From NCBI RefSeq assembly GCF_009727055.1, contig NC_052359.1:23532501-23596500 (forward strand): a stretch of 64,000 nt of DNA, in the 5' to 3' direction. Each line of letters starts with the position of its first letter. The stretch's first letter is position 1. Positions 44,493 through 55,263 of this stretch are shown here, one piece after another. The DNA is from Benincasa hispida (Eukaryota; Streptophyta; Magnoliopsida; Cucurbitales; Cucurbitaceae). The position numbers were made by a program, and so were the translations under genes. Under the pieces are notes generated by a model. That model was not told the DNA's origin, made no database searches, and saw only the letters and a program-made list of their open reading frames with translations.

Positions 44493-45567
44493 TGTTGGAT
44501 TCAGGAAGCAAGCAATGGAAGCTAAACAGGATCGTTAAACATTTTAATTCATTAATTTTGACTTCAAACTAAGCATGTTCATAAATTAAAAACAAAGTTT
44601 CAACATTAACCTTTGAAGTACCTTTGATTCACGATCTTCAGCTACAAACTCCTTCTTCTTTGGATGTGAACCACCATAAGGTCTTTTTCTCTTGGTACCT
44701 TAGATTAAGTTGTGGGACTCAAAATAAGCTTGAATTGAAGGAAATTGGAGAGGAGGTTACTGGTTTTATACAGTGTGAAGAACACTTCTTCATACACAAA
44801 ATCTCAGCATTCAACAACTATTGCTCTCCCTCCATTCCACTCAAAATTCCAGCTTTATATTGTATGACTTTCAGGCAATTAATAACCTTGCATAAATCAC
44901 AGCTCATGCTTGAATAATTGAGCTGAAGAGAAATGGAATTATGTATGAGTTGCTACAATTTGAAAATGGAAAAATCCCACTTTTGGGATTTTTTCCATTT
45001 TCAAATTTCCTTTGAATTTTGATTTCCGAAATCGAAAAACAATTCATTTTTTAATTCCTTAATTAAAAAAATGAAATTTTATTACGTTTAAAAAATTAAT
45101 TCAATAATTAATTTTCTAATAAAATTAATAATTAATTAATTAATTAAACTATTTAATTTATTTAATTTATTTAGTATCAGATATTAAATTAATTTAACAC
45201 CAATTCTACCTTTCTGAATCCATATTCATAAAATTAATATTTAAATCATATTTCAATATTAATCAATTCTCCAATTCCGTTTAATTCTAAAATTAAACGT
45301 GTAACTATATCACATATAATTACTAATTCCCTTAATTCTAATTTAAACGTTTCAAATCAACTTATCAGGCTACTCTAAGGCTAATCCGTTAATGAGCTAG
45401 TAGGGGGACCTAGTGGACCTACAGATTATGGGCTCTAACGATTCAAGATTAATTGGCTAAACTCTTTACACCACATTAACCCCCATTCATTAACTACTGA
45501 GTCACTCCACTAAAGCTCATAGTTGCATTCCCCTCACTGTAGATATATTGTATCCACTCGATATAAC
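44493..45567 (-). mobile_element. Family A copia LTR, left part, minus strand
   Basis: Starts tgttggattcaggaagc and runs to the gatataac at 45567, where a gypsy LTR begins. The body has the cccactgtagatatatt-type block at 45534 and matches 42675-44492. The rest of this LTR is not found to the right of the gypsy unit. The 97-codon ORF at 44624-44917 is LTR sequence. Confidence 0.7.
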
Positions 45568-47474
45568 TGATAACTTGTAGAAATACAAGTTATTTATACT
45601 GCTTTATTTAGATATTGCGGCCAAAAAAAAGGAAAGTTACGCCAATCATCTGGAAATTAGCTAAGAAATACAAGAATTATAAATTGTCATCAATATACCC
45701 ACTAACACCATTGCGATGGTAGAAAAGAATTTTTCAAGTCTGTTTTGTAGGAAATCCAGTCACCGTATGTGTTCATGGCTCAAGAGAGAAAGATTAACGC
45801 ATCTATGTCGCATTGTGCCCATCATTCAGGAATGAATAGACAATCAACACAATGACGGCGCATGCGACAATCGATCCAGAGCTGAACTTCAACTGCATGC
45901 GGTAATAAAAATAACACCGCATGCGGGCACACGATCGAAATATGCAAAGGAGAAACGCAATCATGGAGCATTTTGACACATGTACAACTAACCGTTGTGA
46001 ATTTTCGACGGATTGATTGCATAACAGAAGGAATATTTATTCCACCATTCTCGAAATTTCCATAACAATAAAGTGGGGACCACAAGTCAGAGAATCAAAG
46101 CTTTCATCTATAAATACTCTTAGAGAATTCACTGGAAAAATATACTTGATATGGGGGATAATTGATACGAGGCTATTGACAGAGAGGCTGATCTGAGTGC
46201 TGATCAGAGAAGATCTGGGAAGAAAAGAGACAAGACCGAGAGGTGAGTCTCAGGGCAAATCATTCCAAATCCCCACTGTGAAGCTCTGTACCTAGATCAA
46301 CTCTACCGGTTGAGCAAGCCTAAAAGGGAAACTCATCCTTCCATTCACTTCATCTACGCCGGCAAAATCTCTCCATCCAGATCGGTGTCAAGACATTGGC
46401 ACACTTCTATATCTGTTTCTAATTCTTATTCATCAATTGTATTTCATCTTCTTAGTCTAAATCATTCACAACCATGTATCAGACGCTTGATTTTATAATT
46501 AAATATCATGATCACTTTCATTTCCAAATTTCTGTCTATTTTCGTTCCTCCATTAATCGCTTTCTCCATGATGTTTCATTAATCCCGTGGTGATATATAT
46601 GAATTAAACAGTAGCTTAATCTGTGCTAAAGAGATAAAGATTTTATCTAAAGCATGCTAGAGCACATTTTCACCTGAGAGAGCAGAAGTGAAGATGTCAT
46701 TCTGATCTGTCGGAGAAGGTTAGAAGAATGCATTAACTAAAGCAAGAAGTACTTCCAAAGATGGAAGCAACCTTGCGTTTACAGAGATGTGGGAAATGCT
46801 GTCGATCACCGAGAGTGTTATGCCAAGGAAAGCGGAACCATACTTATATCTTTAATGCAATTAAGAAACTTGCGATGTTTATATTAATTATCCTTTCTCT
46901 TTCTGCTTCGCACATAAGCCTTGCCACCGCATAACACGACCTTTGTATAATCTTCACAGTCAGTCTTAACCTCGGTATCTTGTATCATGTAACATGTATC
47001 TTGTATCATCATAGCTTAGATTTATTTTATCGCACTTTACTTTTATCGCAATTTACTTTATTATCGCGATTTTATCACTTATCTTTACTTTACTACACAA
47101 TTTACTTTATCGCATGTACAAACAACACTTTTATTAAATTGAAAAACCCCTGGTCGCATATATCACGAACAAAACACAATCAACCTAAAACAATTCCTGT
47201 GTTCGACCTTGGATCACACCCAGAAACTTGCGGTGGAATTATACTTGGTTCCAACGCAAGGAAACTTGTGACAACGCACAGCATACTACAGGAACACTCA
47301 TTAATAACGCATATCTAGAAGTAGTATCGAATATCATCGCAATCATCTATGCGTTTTATGACATAAGAAGACAAATTTTATTCATTCATATTCATATTTG
47401 TCCACTTGCTTAAAATAAAATCATCGCATTTTATGCGTATCAAGTTTATGGCATCATCGCATTGCATGTCAACA
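45568..47474 (+). mobile_element. 5' LTR of a gypsy Athila/Tat-type element
   Basis: Starts tgataacttgtagaaatac and ends gcatgtcaaca, followed after six bases by a primer site. Length is 1907 bp. The second LTR at 51241-52931 matches along its length. A TATA-like box, tataaata, is at 46109-46116. Self-complementary words ccgcatgcgg (45917-45926) and cgcatgcg (45859-45866) lie upstream of it. The bases ATAAC precede the start. The ORFs 46310-46498, 46980-47318 and 47228-47413 are LTR sequence, since they recur in the second LTR. Confidence 0.85.
46109..46116 (+). promoter_or_regulatory. TATA-like box of the gypsy 5' LTR
   Basis: tataaata in a catctataaatactc context, about 540 bp into the LTR. 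The matching segment of the second LTR is deleted. Confidence 0.5.
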
Positions 47475-47480
47475 AGTTTA

Positions 47481-47500
47481 TGGCACCATTGTCGGGGATT
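47481..47500 (+). other. Primer-binding site of the gypsy element
   Basis: tggcaccattgtcggggatt, a variant of the TGGCGCCGTTGCCGGGGA site of Athila and Tat elements, 6 bases after the LTR end at 47474. Confidence 0.8.
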
Positions 47501-47593
47501 GGTTAACGGTTATTGTTTGAGTATGTTTGTGGTATTTTGTAGAACAGATCTCTTTGTACTCGTTGTTCAACGCGGAGAGCAGTCTGACAGTTT

Positions 47594-49181
47594 ATGAGTA
47601 CTGGTACCGAATCAGAATTCGTAGCTGACCCAGAGATCGAGCGTACCTTTCGCGCACGGGCACGCCAGAATCGAGCAAGGTGAAAGAAAGCAGCTGATAT
47701 GGCAAATAATAACGACAATGTGGCTCCCGCAGGAAATCAAGGGGCGGTATGGTCAGCGCAGGACTCAGTCTTCCTTGCTGCTGATCGTAACTTTCCCATG
47801 AGGAACTACGCGGCGCCCAACTTGTACGATTTTTCGCCTGGGATTTCGAGGCCTACAGTAGAGGAGAACGCAAGGTTCGAAATAAAACCGGTCATGCTTC
47901 AAATGATCCAGATCCCAGGGCAATTTGGGGGTCTGCAAAGTGAAGACCCGCACGCCCACCTGACCAGTTTTGTCAAAATGTGCGGCAACATCTCATTACC
48001 TGGCATTACCCTTGAGGGTATTAAACTGTATTTATTCCCTTACACCTTGAGGGACGAAGCCAAGAGGTGGGCTCACTCGCTGGAGCCGAACAAGATTACA
48101 CCATGGGATCAGCTGGTTGAGCGATTCATTAAGAAATTCTTCCCACCGGCTGTCAACGCAAGGCAACGGAAGGATGTGTTGAACTTTAAGCAAATGGACA
48201 ATGAGACCCTAAGCACCGCCTAGGTGCGATTTCGAAGATTGGTGAAGAACTGCCTGTATATCGGGATACCCGATTGCATCCTGATCGAGACATTTTACAA
48301 TGGCCTTAACAGATCGATGCAGGCTGTTGCTGATGCCTCCGCGGCAGGAGGTTTTATGGACAAGATGTATACCGAGGCCAAGGTCATCTTTGACCACATA
48401 TCGCGGAACATGGATGATTGGATTGATGATGGTTATGAAGGTAAAGGCTTTGAAAGAAGAAAGAATGACACTGTCATTGTCCCTACAGAGACAATGACGA
48501 CACTGGCCGCATAGATGGCGAGAGTGACCTCTATACTCCAATCGATGGCAATCAATCAAGGAGCCATCCCCCAACAATCAACACAACCCGCTGCGTCGGC
48601 TCAAGTGGCCACAATAAGTTGCGTTAGTTGTGGAGGGGCTCATGTAACATAAATGTGCCCATCGAATATCCAACAAATATGCGCCATCCAAAACAACCCC
48701 TTCAGCAACACCTACAATCCGGGTTGGAGGAACCATCCTAACTTCGGTTAGAGAGGGAATCCTAACCAAGGGGGCCAAGCAACAATCAAAGTGGCAGTCG
48801 AGGGAACCCTCCTCCTTTTCACCATAACTCGAATCAGGGGCAACCAAGGCAATCGCATAATCAGCAACACTCAACTTCAAACACCTCTGAAAGCTCATTA
48901 GAGGCCCTGCTCAAACAGTATATGGATAAAAATGACGCAGTGATGCAGGCGCAGTGTCTTCAATTTGAAAATTTGAGATTCAAGTGGGCCAGCTGGCATT
49001 TGAGCTTAGAAATAGAACACCTGGTACGTTGCCCAACAACTTTGAAGCCCCAGGATCTCATGGAAAGGAGCAATGTCCCTGAGGACATTGGACAAGCAAA
49101 CTGGACCGCCTGCAGAGATGTGGATTGCGTTAATCAAGAGAACACTATCTTTCGGTCCATATCTCACATCCATGTTTAAAT
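47594..49181 (+). pseudogene. gag of the gypsy Athila/Tat-type element, nearly readable
   Basis: The frame opens at the ATG at 47594 (MSTGTESEFVADPEIERTF), stops at about 47681 and continues in the same frame from the ATG at 47699. Domain order: FEIKPVMLQMIQIPGQFGGL then SEDPHAHLTSFVKMCGNISL (47878-48000), LYLFPYTLRDEAKRWAHSLE (about 48028-48090), LVERFIKKFFPP and RQRKDVLNFKQMDNETL. An in-frame TAG (48221-48223) stands where tryptophan is expected. Another frame-preserving stop occurs at 48512-48514. A zinc knuckle CVSCGGAH then MC (C-x2-C-x3-H-x4-C) has a stop inside it (about 48651). NPGWRNHPNFG lies at about 48717-48750, and a frameshift precedes the FEIQVGQLAFELRNRTPGTL segment at 48965-49030. 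Pol does not follow; sequence ends at a nested gypsy LTR at 49182. Confidence 0.85.
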
Positions 49182-49511
49182 TGTAACGACCCGACCCCCT
49201 AGGACTTAAGTTAGGCCGTTACTAAATACATGCATGCATGCAACTCAAAACGACACTCGGTTATGACAAAATAAATGTTAATTAAATAAGGTAAGTTCAA
49301 AAAACTTTCATTAAATTCAAATACTAAAACAATAGTAGGGTACCCATAAATCATAAAGGATAGTAAATGAGTCTGAAAAACGGTTCTTAAAGTAAGTTTA
49401 AAACATCAAAACTAAAAGTTAAGAGAAACATGAAAAGAACTCTAAATTTGATGATGCGGAAGCGTAAAAACTAGTCCCAGTGGCTCGATCACGAATTCCG
49501 CTTGTCCATCG

Positions 49512-49694
49512 CCGATACATCTCTACCTTTACCTGAAACAACAACATGAGAAAGAATTCGTATAAAATACTCAGTAAGTAACCCTACAATTGGGGTCAGG
49601 CTNCCGATACATCTCTACCTTTACCTGAAACAACAACATGAGAAAGAATTCGTATAAAATACTCAGTAAGTAACCCTACAATTGGGGTCAGGCT
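49512..49694. repeat. Perfect 91-bp direct duplication with an N at its centre
   Basis: Sequence 49512-49602 (from ccgatacatctctacc to ggggtcaggct) is repeated base for base at 49604-49694, with a single N at 49603. This looks like two assembly pieces joined without merging their overlap rather than a biological repeat. Confidence 0.9.
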
Positions 49695-49825
49695 GGGCAT
49701 CTATGTTCTCTAGATACCCACCTCTAGTGAAACATATAAACTGCTCTAGTCCTCATGGGACACATATGCACATGAAACAAAAAGGAGACTGAGTCTTATC
49801 CTACTGTAGTTAAGTATGCCCATTA

Positions 49826-50112
49826 TCATTGGTAAATTCCGAAGAGACACAAACTGGTGAATCCTGAAGGAGATAATAACTAGTGAATCCCAAAGGAAAC
49901 ACAAACTGGTGAATCCTGAAGGAGACACAAACTGGTGAATCCCGAAGAAACACAAACTGGTGAATCTCGAAGGAGACACAAACTGGTGAATCCCGAAGGA
50001 GCCACAAACTGGTGAATCCCGAAAGAAACACAAACTGGTGAATCTCGAAGGAAACACAAATTGGTGAATCTCGAAGGAAACGCAAACTAGTGAATCCCAA
50101 AGGAAACACAAA
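49826..50112. repeat. 26-bp minisatellite, about eleven units
   Basis: Unit of the form acacaaactggtgaatcc followed by cgaaggag. Start points of ctggtga fall at 49854, 49880, 49906, 49932, 49957, 49983, 50009, 50035, 50061 and 50087, so the period is 26 bp with one 25-bp step. A first, diverged unit starts near 49826. The unit accounts for two overlapping minus-strand ORFs. Confidence 0.9.
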
Positions 50113-50690
50113 ATCTAATGGGCATCTAACTAATCAATAATGACATTTGCACAGTCTCAACATCATAATCATCACTGTACGAATCTATGGCATACATATA
50201 AACCTCAACATCATGGCTCTACAACATACACATATGCCTCAACATCATGGTTCTCCAACATACATGTATACCTTAACATCACCAAATCAAATACAACCAT
50301 GGAAGCACATACCATCTCATACTAGCATTCAAGTGTCTATATGCATAAATAAATAATTCGAATCTCATAACAGAACATACTTTAATCATGTTATACTATC
50401 AATCTTTAATGCTGTCATTCTGCCATAACCTTCATTTAACATACTAGCATACATCTAATGCCTGGCCCGTGGGCAGTTCCAGTAGTAAGATTACTTACCT
50501 TGATATTAGGTCAAACCAAAAGCAATTGAATCTTTGTGAAATTCTTGAATCCTTAATCAAGCCTAAACATAAACCAAGCTTTAAAATTAATAGTAAAGGC
50601 CAAATTCCAAACACCCAAATATTACAAAATATTTCCAGATAACATTACCTAAGGTGTGGTCCAATTTGAATTCACCTTCCAAACCTAGTT

Positions 50691-51228
50691 AGTTGTGAAA
50701 GAAATCTGCTCGAAGTTGGATGTTCGCATGACACCCGTGGGAGTAAGCCAAAACGAAGGTGGGTTTCCAAGAACAACGCAATATGAAAAGAGAAAAAAAT
50801 GCAAAAGAAAAATAAAAGAAGCAAAAGACAACTCCTCTGACAATCATAAGTTAAAGTTGAAATTGGCACACAACCGAAGTTGGATGTTCGCATGACACCC
50901 GTGGGAACAAGCCAAAACGAAGGGTATAACCATGACCAACAATCTCTTCACAAAGTTTGACCACCGCATACGAATGCATCAAGTTCTTTTGATAAAAAAG
51001 AGGTAAACATTCTTTTTAAAACTAGAAAAGCATTTTTTAGCAGAAATTTGTAGGATAAAAGAATAAAGTAAGGCATTGATATGAATTAGCAAGTATAGAA
51101 GGAAATTGTGTTGTTAAGTAATGTGCCTAAGTGGAGCATTCGGAGCAACCAATCGACGCAAAATTTAGGATAGGAATTGAGCATTATTGCCTTAATAGAA
51201 GATATGCTTGAGGACAAGCATATATCTA
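50691..51228 (+). mobile_element. 3' untranslated region of the gypsy element
   Basis: Ends in cttgaggacaagcatat before the polypurine tract. It holds two copies of a ggatgttcgcatgacacccg block followed by caagccaaaacga (50719-50756 and 50882-50920). The gcatgacaccc core occurs once at 3347-3357 in the other Athila-like copy. Only about 540 bp survive. Confidence 0.6.
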
Positions 51229-51240
51229 AATTTGGGGGTG
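51229..51240 (+). other. Polypurine tract of the gypsy element
   Basis: aatttgggggtg immediately before the LTR start at 51241. Confidence 0.75.
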
Positions 51241-52931
51241 TGATAACTTATAGAAATACAAGTTATTTATACTGCTTTATTTAGATATTGGGGCCAAAAG
51301 AAAGGAAAGTTACGTCAATTGTATGAAAATTAGCTAAGAAATACAAGAATTATAAATTGTTGTCAATACACCCACTGACACCATTGTGATGGTAGAAAAG
51401 AATATTTCAAGTCTATTTTGCAGGAAATCCAGTCACCGTATGCGTTCATGGCTCAAGAGAGAAAGATTAACGCATCTACGTCGCATTGCGCCCATCATTC
51501 AGGAATGAATAGATAATCAACACAATGACAGCGCATGTGAAAATCGATCCAGAGCTGAACTTCAACCACATGAGGTAATAAAAACAATACCGCATGCGGG
51601 CACACGATCGAAAGATGCAAAGGAGCAACGCAATCACGAAGGATTTTGACATGTGTACAACAAGGCCGAGAGGTGAGTCTTAGGGAATATCAGATCAACC
51701 CCGCCGTGAAGCTCTGTACCTAGATCAACTCTACTGGTTGAGCAAGCCTAAGAGGGAAGCTCATCCTTCCATTCACTCCATCTACGCTTGTAAGCAATCT
51801 CTCCATCCAAATCGGTGTCAAGACATTGGCACTCTTCTGTATCTGTTTCTAACTCTTATTCATCAATTGTATTTCATCTTCTTAGTCTAAATCATTCATA
51901 ACCATGTATCAGACGCTTGATTTTATAATTAAATGTCATGATCACTTTCATTTCCACATTTATGTCTATTTCCGTTCCTCTATTAATCGTTTTCTCCACG
52001 ATGTTTCCTTAATCCCATGGTGATTAATATGAATTAAACAAGTAACTTAATCTGTGCTAAAGAGATAAAGATATTTAGCTAAAGCATGTTAGACGACATC
52101 TTCCCCTATGAGAGAAAAATTGAAGATGCCATTCTGATTTGTCGAGAGAATGTTAGAAAAATGCATTAACTAAAGCAAGAAGTACTTCCAGAGATGGAAG
52201 CATTCTTGCGTTCACTACGTTCATCCTTGTTTCACCATAGAGATGGGGGAAACACGGCCGATCACCGAGAGGTGTATGCCAAGGGAACGCGGAACCGTAC
52301 TTATATCTTTAACGTAATTAAGAAACTTGCAATGTTTATATTAATTATCCTTTCTCTTTTTGCTTCGCACATAAGCCTTGCCACCACATAACATGACCTT
52401 TGTATAATCTTCACAGTCAGTCTCAACCTCGGTATCTTGTATCATGTAACATGTATCTTGTATCATCATAGCTTAGGTTTATTTTATCGCACTTTACTTT
52501 TATCGCAATTTACTTTATTATCGCATTTTTATCGCTTATCTTTACTTTACTGCACAATTTACTTTATCGCATGTACAAACCACACTTTTATTAAATTGAA
52601 AAAACCCCGGTCGCATATATCATGAACGTAACACAATCAACCTGAAATAATCTCTGTGTTCGACCTTGGATCACACCGAGAAACTTGCGGTGGAATTATA
52701 CTTGGTTCCAATGCAAGGAAACTTGTGACAACGCACAGCATACTACAAGAACACTCATTAATAACGCATATCTAGAAGTAGTATCGCATATCATCGTAAT
52801 CATCTATGCGTTGTATGACATAAGAAGACAAATTTTATTCATTCATATTCATATTTGTCCACATGCTTAAAATAGAATCATCGCATTTTATGCGTATCAA
52901 GTTTATGGCATCATCGCATTGCATGTCAACA
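51241..52931 (+). mobile_element. Second LTR of the gypsy unit, with a TATA-region deletion
   Basis: Starts tgataacttatagaaatac and ends gcatgtcaaca; matches 45568-47474 over its length. It lacks 243 bp found at 45989-46231 in the first LTR, the break being after gtacaac, so it has no TATA-like box. An insertion of about 35 bp occurs near 52212-52244. This LTR is followed by a second primer site and gag start, so it is at the same time the 3' LTR of one unit and the 5' LTR of another. Self-complementary word ccgcatgcgg at 51590-51599. Confidence 0.85.
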
Positions 52932-52937
52932 AGTTTA

Positions 52938-53171
52938 TGGCGCCATTACTGGGATTGGTTAACGGTTATTGTTTGAGTATGTTTGTGGTATTTCGTAGAA
53001 CAGATCTCTTTGTACTGGCTGTTCAACACGGAGAGCAGTCTGACAGTTTATGAGTACTGGTATCGAATCAGAATTCGTAGCTGACCTAGAGATCGAGCGT
53101 ACCTTTCACGCACGGGCATGCCAGAATTGAGCAAGGCGAAAGAAAGCAGCTGAATGGCAGATAATAACGAC
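52938..53171 (+). pseudogene. Second primer site and gag start of the gypsy element, truncated
   Basis: Primer site tggcgccattactgggatt at 52938-52956, then a copy of 47500-47716. The ATG at 53052 begins MSTGIESEFVADLEIERTF, diverged from the first copy and with a stop after about thirty codons. The match to the first copy ends in gataataacga at 53171, where minus-strand copia sequence takes over. It confirms the order LTR, internal, LTR, internal. Confidence 0.8.
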
Positions 53172-53300
53172 CTATCCAAAACTTGATGACTTGAGTTTCC
53201 ACTAAACCCAAATAATGGCTAGGTTGTCATACATTTCCACTACATTAAGGTACTCTTAACTCTTTGAGTAAGATGTATCTGAACTGTCCAAACAATTTTT
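53172..53300 (-). pseudogene. Copia pre-RT linker fragment, minus strand
   Basis: The minus-strand reading gives GLVETQVIKF, equivalent to GLIETQVIIP at 40375-40330 and GLTKTQVVIP at 57500-57530. The cattaaggtactcttaactc block near 53252 corresponds to the cgtcaagacactctgaactc block at 40410. It is a short fragment with no other domains. Confidence 0.5.
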
Positions 53301-54240
53301 GTTTACAGTGTCAACTTTAATCAATAACTTTTATTGATACACTTTGCTTTTTATAGAAACTAGATAATACATGATGATCTCGTATACTTTATTGGAAAAT
53401 TTAGTATTTTTCAACACAAACACTTGATTTTTATTTTACATGAAAAGTATACTACCTTTTGGATTGCCTACAAATAGGCATGCTATTTGAACGATATTCC
53501 AATACTTAAGGTTTCGGCACTAACATATGTGTCAGATTTCTGAACTATGTAAACATCTTTTACATATCATAAACAGCTTTTATGAGTTCTCCACATCTTA
53601 TATGGAGTTTCAGAAAATATCTTAAAATTTGGAATGATGTTCAAAAAAATTAAGGCAACAGGGTGTAGAAAGTTTTCACTAAATTTCATGTTCTATCATA
53701 ATAGCCCTAAAAATCTCAAAATTCTCTATGCTCTTTACTTTGATCTAATCGAAGTATTTCGAATTTTATTTTTACCTAACAAGTTTTACAAACCTTGAAT
53801 CTTTCAAGTGTTCTAAACTTATTACTTAGGTTAAATAACTCTTTGGCTTATTTATTTGTAGTCGTTTAAATATTTGAATATTTGCAAATGGCTTTTAACT
53901 TGGTTGGTTTTAACAAAAGTTGCTTTACAGTAATACAAATAACTTTTGCTAATGAACATTTCATTTATAACAAAAGTTTATAAACAAAATGTCTCTTACA
54001 AAAGATAAAAGAACTTCCATTACAGTAATAAAAGTAAACAAGTTTATCTTTTATCAGCAACGGTATCTCCCACTGATTGTTCTGAGAAATACTCCCCTGT
54101 TCAAAACTTGGAGTTTACAAGGAACTAGTTTCCTTGTCTTGCTTTCTCTACTCTTTTCTCTGCAAGATATTTTGATCACATTAATTCTAATAAGATTAGA
54201 GTTAAGTCCTATTTGTTTTAATAGATTTAAAATATGACTA
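53301..54240. other. AT-rich stretch, no assigned feature
   Basis: No coding evidence; only the 82-codon ORF 53989-54237, which starts inside a repeat-like AT-rich block and matches nothing I know. It may be the leader of the copia element that begins further right. Confidence 0.3.
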
Positions 54241-55263
54241 ATATGACTAATAGGACTTTAGGTTATAAGGGAACTCTACCGGTGAAGTTCTATCTAGGTT
54301 GGGGATTCTTAAGATGACGGTTTACTGAACACCTCCTACCTGGGAACTAATTCGGAACTTGAGTTGAATTAATCTTAGTCCTATTAGCATGCAATGTCAT
54401 TAAGTTAATTAAATGGTTTAGTTCACCTAGAACATTAGAATAAAGACCTTATTATAAAGTTATAATAGCATAAACTTAAATAGATTCATTAACCATAATT
54501 TAACTAAGTATAATAAAACCTTAATACAGATAGAACACTTCACTGGAGAAAAATGGTATATGGGATATATCAATTTTTAGCTTTCACGTCCCTAAGAGTT
54601 CACACCATGAGATCTATGCTTGACTTTGTGACGCCTTAGGTGTGGTTTCCCTTCGAAAAGTGTTTACATGGGTCAGTACTAAAGTGAATAGGGAAAGTGT
54701 TAATAGTAAATGGGAGAATGACATGTGTCAACGTATCTTACTGTTTCCTCCATTAGATTGCACCATGAGATTTCTATGATCTACCTTTGTGTCATTCTGG
54801 AGCGACAACCTTTTTGGAGGGCCTGATCATAGGATTTGGAACATCGCAAACTCCATTAGTGGATAGGATTTCTTTAGTTAATATTCAACAGTTGTCTTTT
54901 CTTATGGTAGCATGTTGAATTGTACCTCTGGGATCCAAAAATTGTAGGGTCACACTTACGAGATGAATTAAGCTAGTTAATGAATCCTTGATCGAAAAAA
55001 GGTAGTTAAGAACTATAGGAATAAGAATTATTCTGGTATTAGTAATTAGCTGAGATTGTCTCGACTCAAGGGAGACGTAGCTGATCACCCTTCGGTGGCT
55101 GTTGCTCTAAATCTTTGAAGTATTGTTGCAAAAACTAAATTAGTAGTTTAATTAGAGTTTTTTGATTGCTTATTTTTACTAAATTGATTAAATACTTGTA
55201 TTTTGTGTAATGGGTTAAGGCAAATATAACCAATATAGTCAATTGTTTATTATTCATTTTAGC
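54241..55263 (+). mobile_element. Untranslated leader of a plus-strand copia element
   Basis: Sequence from the block near 54299 (ttggggattcttaagatgac) to the gag start corresponds to the reverse of 41100-41700. Shared segments include the ttcacgtccctaagagttcac block at 54583 (reverse of the tgtgaactcttaaggacgtga block near 41380) and the gtttacatgggt block near 54663. No LTR is attached. Confidence 0.6.

Larger units (their letters stand above)
49182..50690. mobile_element. Nested gypsy LTR-like insertion, orientation uncertain
   Basis: Starts tgtaacgacccgacccc. Such a start is common for the reverse reading of gypsy chromovirus LTRs. It replaces whatever followed gag, and the host gypsy 3' region resumes at about 50690. 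The right end is not clear and no target duplication was found (TAAAT precedes the start). It contains the assembly duplication at 49512-49694, a 26-bp minisatellite (49826-50112) and two aacatcatgg-containing units near 50205-50285. ORFs on the minus strand at 49746-50111 arise from the minisatellite. Confidence 0.5.

Noticed and set aside
46310..47413. Three ORFs of 61-112 codons as possible genes.
   Set aside because: Nearly the same ORFs occur at 52437-52870 in the second LTR, so they are LTR sequence.
49746..50111. A 121-codon minus-strand ORF and an overlapping 99-codon ORF with repeated FRDSPVC and IHQFV words.
   Set aside because: Both are produced by the 26-bp minisatellite read in two frames; they have no start context, domain or neighbouring gene.
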